Part shown: positions 60,316-64,000 of the stretch, in pieces
Layout: every line of letters begins with the position of its first letter
How positions within the stretch are numbered: position 1 is the first letter of the stretch
NCBI RefSeq assembly: GCF_009646335.1
Contig: NZ_WJBU01000002.1
Location: 329,040-393,039, forward strand
Reading direction: 5' to 3'
Source of the DNA: Caenimonas koreensis DSM 17982
GTDB lineage: Bacteria > Pseudomonadota > Gammaproteobacteria > Burkholderiales > Burkholderiaceae_C
DNA: 64,000 nt
The notes under the pieces: model-generated
The model's database searches: none
The model's input: only the letters and a program-made list of their open reading frames with translations
Told to the model about the DNA's origin: nothing
Position numbers and translations under genes: made by a program

Positions 60316-61089
60316 TTACTGCGGTGCAGCACCCATGCGCTTGATGCGCCCCGAGCCGACCACGCTGCTGCTGGTCTTCGGGTCGCCGTAGTAACTCACG
60401 TCGCCCGAACCCGCGATGGATGTTTGCAGCGTGCCCGTCGTCCAGAGCGTGGCCGAGCCGGAGCCGCCAATGCTCACGCTGGCGTCCTCTGCCTTGAGCC
60501 CGCGCGCCCGCACATCGCCGGACCCGCCGATGGAGATGGAGAGCTTGCGCGTCGAGCCGCCGCCGAGCTTGATGGCGCCGCTGCCACCAATCGCCGCTTC
60601 CACGGCGTCGCTCTGCAGCTGCTTCACCTCGATCGAGCCGCCGCCGCCAATGCCCAGATGCAGCTTGGGTGAGCGAAGCGAATCCGCGGTGATGGAGCCC
60701 GAGCCGCCAATGCCCAGGTCCGATATCTCCTTGGCGTTGACGATGATCTCCAGCTTCTTCGACTCGATGTCGAGGTGGCGGCGAGAAGCGCGAAGTTGCA
60801 ACGCGCCATCTTCGATCACGCTGGCGACCAGCGGCAGGATGTTCTCGTCGCCTTCGATCACGACGCTCTCGACATTGCCGATGCGCACTTCGACCTGTGC
60901 GGGCAGCGACAGCTCGACGCCCGTGAAGTGGCCGAGCGCCCGCTCCTGCATCTTGACGATGCCGTTGCCCTTGACGGTGTCGCCGCCAAACCAGCCTGCG
61001 AAAGCGCTGGCGCTGGCGCAGCTCAAGACGATCGCAAGGCCAGCTGCGACGACGCGGTGGCTGCGCGGTGTGATGTGGGGGCTATGCAT
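60316..61089 (-). CDS. DUF2807 (GIN domain) exported protein
   Basis: A 257-residue secreted protein with a signal peptide (VVAAGLAIVLSCASASAFA). The mature part is a DUF2807 parallel beta-structure of repeated G[IG]GGSGS turns (LGIGGSGSI, IGGGGSIEVK, IGGSGAIKL, IGGSGDVRA, IGGSGSATL). Likely periplasmic or cell-surface; function unknown. AAAGGA lies 9 nt before the ATG. It stands alone on the minus strand. Confidence 0.88.
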   Translation of the reverse strand: MHSPHITPRSHRVVAAGLAIVLSCASASAFAGWFGGDTVKGNGIVKMQERALGHFTGVELSLPAQVEVRIGNVESVVIEGDENILPLVASVIEDGALQLRASRRHLDIESKKLEIIVNAKEISDLGIGGSGSITADSLRSPKLHLGIGGGGSIEVKQLQSDAVEAAIGGSGAIKLGGGSTRKLSISIGGSGDVRARGLKAEDASVSIGGSGSATLWTTGTLQTSIAGSGDVSYYGDPKTSSSVVGSGRIKRMGAAPQ

Positions 61090-61380
61090 GGTGAAGTCCT
61101 TTCAAGGCCGGTCGTGCTGATGGAGCGGAATTTAGGGGCCCCTCGTGGCGGCTGCGAGCGGCTTGCGATGGAGCGCTGCAAATGCGCGACAGCCCGCAGT
61201 TTCCGGCGATGGGCGTCGGCGTTGCCAGCCCATCTGTAGGCCCGGATGCCGCCGCCGTGACGGACGTGAGCCCGAGTTGCCAGAAGTGTCTGCCGCTTTG
61301 CATCAGCTTTGCATGCGCTTTGCGTCAGGTGCACAACCGCAGGTGCAATATGCAAGCTCATTTCAACCGGAGCCATCCAT
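61090..61380. promoter_or_regulatory. divergent gap upstream of the DUF2807 and RcnB-like genes
   Basis: About 290 bases between two divergent start codons with no credible gene. It should hold both promoters. I see no metal-regulator operator or terminator I can support. Confidence 0.4.
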
Positions 61381-61923
61381 ATGAAAAACATGAAAGCCAT
61401 GTCCGTCGCCGTCGCTGCCGTCATGGGTCTTGCCTCGGTGCCTTCCTTCGCGCAAGGCAGCGGCATCGACGCCGACCGGCAGGGCGTCGTCCAGGGCCGC
61501 GACCTGCGCGCCAGTCAACGCGGTGAGCAGCGCAGTGAGCCACGCGCCGACCAGCGACGCGACAACCGCTGGAACGCCCGCGTGGACGACCGTGGCAACT
61601 ACCGGGGTGACTACCGCGGCGACCGCCGTGATGAGTACCGGGGTGACTACAGGGGTGACTATCGGGGTGACTACAGGGGCAACAGCGGCTGGGACGCACG
61701 CACCAACCAGCGCTACGAGACCTACGGCGCGCGCGGCCCCGAGTGGCGCCGCGGTGGCCACATCCCCCACCAATACCTCAATCGCCAGTACTACGTGAAT
61801 GACTGGCGCGGCCATCACCTGAACGCGCCGCCACGCGGCTACCAGTGGGTGCAGGTCGGCAGCGACTACGTGCTGATTGCCATTGCGACAGGCATCATCG
61901 CGAGCCTGATTCTGAACCAGTAA
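61381..61923 (+). CDS. RcnB-family periplasmic protein with GDYRG repeats
   Basis: A 180-residue protein with a signal peptide (MSVAVAAVMGLASVPSFA). A highly charged middle region contains short tandem repeats of GDYRG (residues about 74-100). The RcnB C-terminal domain (YYVNDWRGHHLNAPPRGYQWVQVGSDYVLIAI) is followed by a hydrophobic end. RcnB in E. coli helps nickel/cobalt homeostasis; here only the domain is similar. CGGAG lies 9 nt before the ATG. Confidence 0.88.
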   Translation: MKNMKAMSVAVAAVMGLASVPSFAQGSGIDADRQGVVQGRDLRASQRGEQRSEPRADQRRDNRWNARVDDRGNYRGDYRGDRRDEYRGDYRGDYRGDYRGNSGWDARTNQRYETYGARGPEWRRGGHIPHQYLNRQYYVNDWRGHHLNAPPRGYQWVQVGSDYVLIAIATGIIASLILNQ

Positions 61924-61935
61924 CGGCCGTGACGC

Positions 61936-63720
61936 TCAAGCCACGCGGTACCAGCTGTGAAGCCCCGCGAGGTCGTTGTCCCACGGGCTGGTCCACACGG
62001 ACAGCTTGTTGGCAACGCCCACGACCCGCGTGCGGCTGATCAGCGGCACGGCGGGCACGTCGCGCGCTATCAGGTCGTTCATCGCGATGATCGTGGCCGC
62101 GCGCTTGACCGGGTCCATCTCGACTTCTGCTGCGCGGTAGAGCTTGTCGAACTCGGGGCTGACATAGCGCGAGCCATTGCGGCCTTGCCATTTGTTCGCC
62201 TTCGACGCGACTTCCCACGAAACAAACCGGTCGAGCATGCGCAGCGGGTCAGCCGCGCCCATCGTCACCGCATACATCTGCAAGTCCGCGATGAACTTGC
62301 CGTTGGTGTCCGGGTTGGCCACATCGGTTGAGAAGAACACGGCGCCTGTCACGGCCTTGAGTTCCATCTCGATACCCGCCTTCTGGCAGGCCTGCTTGAT
62401 CACGGCTTGCTCTTTCTGCCGCAAGCCATTCACCGACGTTTGAAACACGAGTTTGAGGCGCCTTCCATTCTTCGCGCGAATGCCGTCAGCGCCTTTCTTC
62501 CAGCCCGCCCCGTCGAGCAATGCATTGGCCTTGTCGATATTGAACTCGTGCTTCGAGTTCGGTGAGCGAAAGCGCGCTGGCGCATTGACGAAGTTGGCCG
62601 TGGCGGTGCCCGTGCGGCCATAAATGAATTCCTGGATGCCTTTGCGGTCCACCAGCAGTGCAAAGGCGCGCCGCACATTCACGTCGGCAAAGGCAAAGTG
62701 GCGCGTCTTCACGCTCGAGCGCTCGCCATCGACATCCGTCCACGGGTCGCTCAGGTTGATCTGCACGAACTCGAGGTCGCCCGTGGGCACGATGTGCGCG
62801 CGGCCCTTGCCGCCATCTTCCATTCGTTTGAGCACCTCGTCTTCCACCTGCAGGTTCCACGCGAAATCGAATTCGCCCGTTTGCAGCACGGCACGCGCAG
62901 CCGACGAAGCGTCGCCGCCGCCCTTGAGCTCCAGCGTGTCGAAGTGCGGCCGGTTGGGCATGTGGTAGTTCATGTTGATCTCAGCGCGCACGAGATCGCC
63001 CGGCTTGAAGTCCACGAACTTGAAGGGGCCCGTGCCCACCGGCTTGAGATTGGCTGGCGCCTCGCGCGACTTTGCGCCGATGTAGGGGGCGAACAGGTGT
63101 TTAGGTATGAGGCCCGCGGTGCCATGCAAGGCCCAGAACGGTGTCGGCGCAGGAAAGGTCACGCGCACGGTGTAGTCATCGACCTTTTCCATCTTGATGT
63201 TGGTCATCGTGCCGCTGGTGACGGCTGCGGTGGCGGGGTCGCGCCCGTATTCCCAGTTGAAGACGACGTCATCGGCGGTGAAGGGCTTGCCGTCATGCCA
63301 TTGCACGCCTTGCTTGAGCTGCCACGTGACCGTGCGGCCATCTTTGGACACGCCGCCGTTCGCCTGCGTTGGCACCTGTGCGGCGAGCACCGGAACCATG
63401 TTGCCCTCCGGGTCGAACACGACCAGCGCTTCATAAAAGATCTGGCATGCCTCGATGTCTTTGGTCCCCGTGGCGAAGTGCGGGTTGAGCAAAGTCGGGC
63501 CCTGCCAGAACAGCAGCTTGAGCGGGCCGCCACCGCCGCGCCGGGTGGGCTTGTAGGGGATGGCTGTGCTCTGCGCTTGTGCCCCGCCTGAGTGCATGAG
63601 CAGTTGCGCCGCGAGCGGCGCAGCCAGCCCCAATGCGGCCATGCGGGTGATGAAGGCACGGCGCGCAAGCCGGCCGCCACGCACGTCAGCAATCAGGTCG
63701 CGCAATTCGCATTCATTCAT
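61936..63720 (-). CDS. Tat-exported peptide-binding protein (ABC family 5)
   Basis: A 594-residue solute-binding protein with a twin-arginine-type signal (ARRAFITRMAALGLAAPLAAQLL) rather than a Sec signal. The body is family 5: LLNPHFATGTKDIEACQIFYEALVVF, WQLKQGVQWHDGKPFTADDVVFNWEY and VPLISRTRVVGVANKL. The permease genes that would partner it are not in the window (they may lie upstream, beyond 64000, or elsewhere). AAGGA lies 9 nt before the ATG. It is divergent from the partial gene at the window end. Confidence 0.93.
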   Translation of the reverse strand: MNECELRDLIADVRGGRLARRAFITRMAALGLAAPLAAQLLMHSGGAQAQSTAIPYKPTRRGGGGPLKLLFWQGPTLLNPHFATGTKDIEACQIFYEALVVFDPEGNMVPVLAAQVPTQANGGVSKDGRTVTWQLKQGVQWHDGKPFTADDVVFNWEYGRDPATAAVTSGTMTNIKMEKVDDYTVRVTFPAPTPFWALHGTAGLIPKHLFAPYIGAKSREAPANLKPVGTGPFKFVDFKPGDLVRAEINMNYHMPNRPHFDTLELKGGGDASSAARAVLQTGEFDFAWNLQVEDEVLKRMEDGGKGRAHIVPTGDLEFVQINLSDPWTDVDGERSSVKTRHFAFADVNVRRAFALLVDRKGIQEFIYGRTGTATANFVNAPARFRSPNSKHEFNIDKANALLDGAGWKKGADGIRAKNGRRLKLVFQTSVNGLRQKEQAVIKQACQKAGIEMELKAVTGAVFFSTDVANPDTNGKFIADLQMYAVTMGAADPLRMLDRFVSWEVASKANKWQGRNGSRYVSPEFDKLYRAAEVEMDPVKRAATIIAMNDLIARDVPAVPLISRTRVVGVANKLSVWTSPWDNDLAGLHSWYRVA

Positions 63721-63822
63721 TTGGGTGGTCCTTCGGCAGCGTCAAAGCAAGTCCATAGATCATGCCAACAGATGGAGCAGGTGATGGGGCGGGTTTGTGA
63801 GATAGCGCGCGCAGCCTCTGGC

Positions 63823-63852
63823 TTGAGCCAGCTCTGCAAGAGCCGTTATAGT
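63823..63852 (+). promoter_or_regulatory. sigma-70-type promoter of the last gene
   Basis: TTGAGC (63823-63828), an 18-nt spacer and TATAGT (63847-63852), about 35 nt upstream of the GTG start. It is the best-formed promoter in the window. Confidence 0.65.
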
Positions 63853-63886
63853 CCGCATTCCAAAAAAAGTGTTCAGGGAGTGGACG

Positions 63887-64000
63887 GTGAAGAAAACCGT
63901 GAGTGTGGCAGCGGCCACCGCGTGGCGCTGCGTCATCGCGCTTGTGATGTTTGTTGTGTCGGGCATTGCGCCCGCGCAGCAGCCCGTGCAGTTTGGCGGG
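63887..64000 (+). CDS. start of a secreted protein gene (3'-truncated by window edge)
   Basis: A GTG-started frame of 38 codons open to the window end. AGGGAG ends 6 nt before the GTG. The product is a signal peptide with a basic start (VKKTVSVAAATAW), a hydrophobic core (CVIALVMFVVSGIAPA) and an Ala-Gln cleavage site. The mature protein begins QQPVQFGG and cannot be identified. Confidence 0.75.
   Translation, partial: MKKTVSVAAATAWRCVIALVMFVVSGIAPAQQPVQFGG

Overview
The window is a continuous stretch of high-GC chromosomal DNA from a free-living Gram-negative bacterium. It shows tight gene packing, many 4-nt overlapping start/stop junctions, an ExbB-ExbD-ExbD-TonB set next to a large TonB-dependent receptor, GloVer-repeat and SapC proteins, and glutathione enzymes. 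Together these point to a betaproteobacterium, most likely Burkholderiales or a close relative. The family cannot be fixed by eye. There is no rRNA operon, prophage, CRISPR array or intact insertion sequence. One tRNA gene (Thr, CGU) is present.

Layout. 1-8150: a truncated cysteine synthase, an MFS carrier, a GloVer-repeat lipoprotein, a small hypothetical protein, a YeeE/TsuA-like sulfur-compound transporter divergent from a periplasmic DsrE-like protein, and a histidine kinase that converges on a NarL-type regulator. 8200-13715: a leftward housekeeping block (PHP phosphatase, EamA transporter, YciO/Sua5-type protein, M50 protease, trpS), split by a rightward orphan gene. 13812-14080: a MITE-like palindromic element ending 3 bp before a glutathione transferase gene. 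14084-21251: GST, a YpfJ-type metallopeptidase, a DEAD-box helicase, apaH divergent from a CorC/CNNM protein, SapC, crcB and tRNA-Thr.

21522-27284: exbB-exbD-exbD-tonB, a terminator, a 991-residue TonB-dependent receptor and two more hairpins. 27307-29412: a hybrid histidine kinase gene interrupted by an in-frame amber codon. 29449-46689: a peptide-uptake island. Its leftward arm carries two solute-binding proteins, OppBCDF and an MFS carrier. Its rightward arm carries two permeases, a double ATPase, a DUF885 peptidase and a large zinc metalloprotease. Two coding genes here contain perfect in-frame tandem repeats.

46690-47063: two inverted copies of a structured repeat whose stems covary. 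47064-55704: the most coherent accessory system, a MerR-family regulator with a cobalamin-binding domain (LitR/CarH type) divergent from an eight-gene operon. The operon encodes an FAD oxidoreductase, DUF1365, a cyclopropane-synthase-like methyltransferase, a chalcone-isomerase-like protein, an MFS carrier, DUF3833, an SDR and an NTF2-like protein. It looks like a light-responsive, lipid-modifying unit. 55732-60258: lipid metabolism genes (a BVMO-type monooxygenase, an SDR and a wax ester synthase/DGAT with a histone-like basic tail). 60316-64000: a DUF2807 protein, an RcnB-like protein, a Tat-exported peptide-binding protein and the start of one more secreted protein.

Several genes have a -10-like hexamer only 6-8 nt upstream of the start codon, suggesting that leaderless transcripts are common here. 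All functions were assigned by reading motifs; no database search was run.
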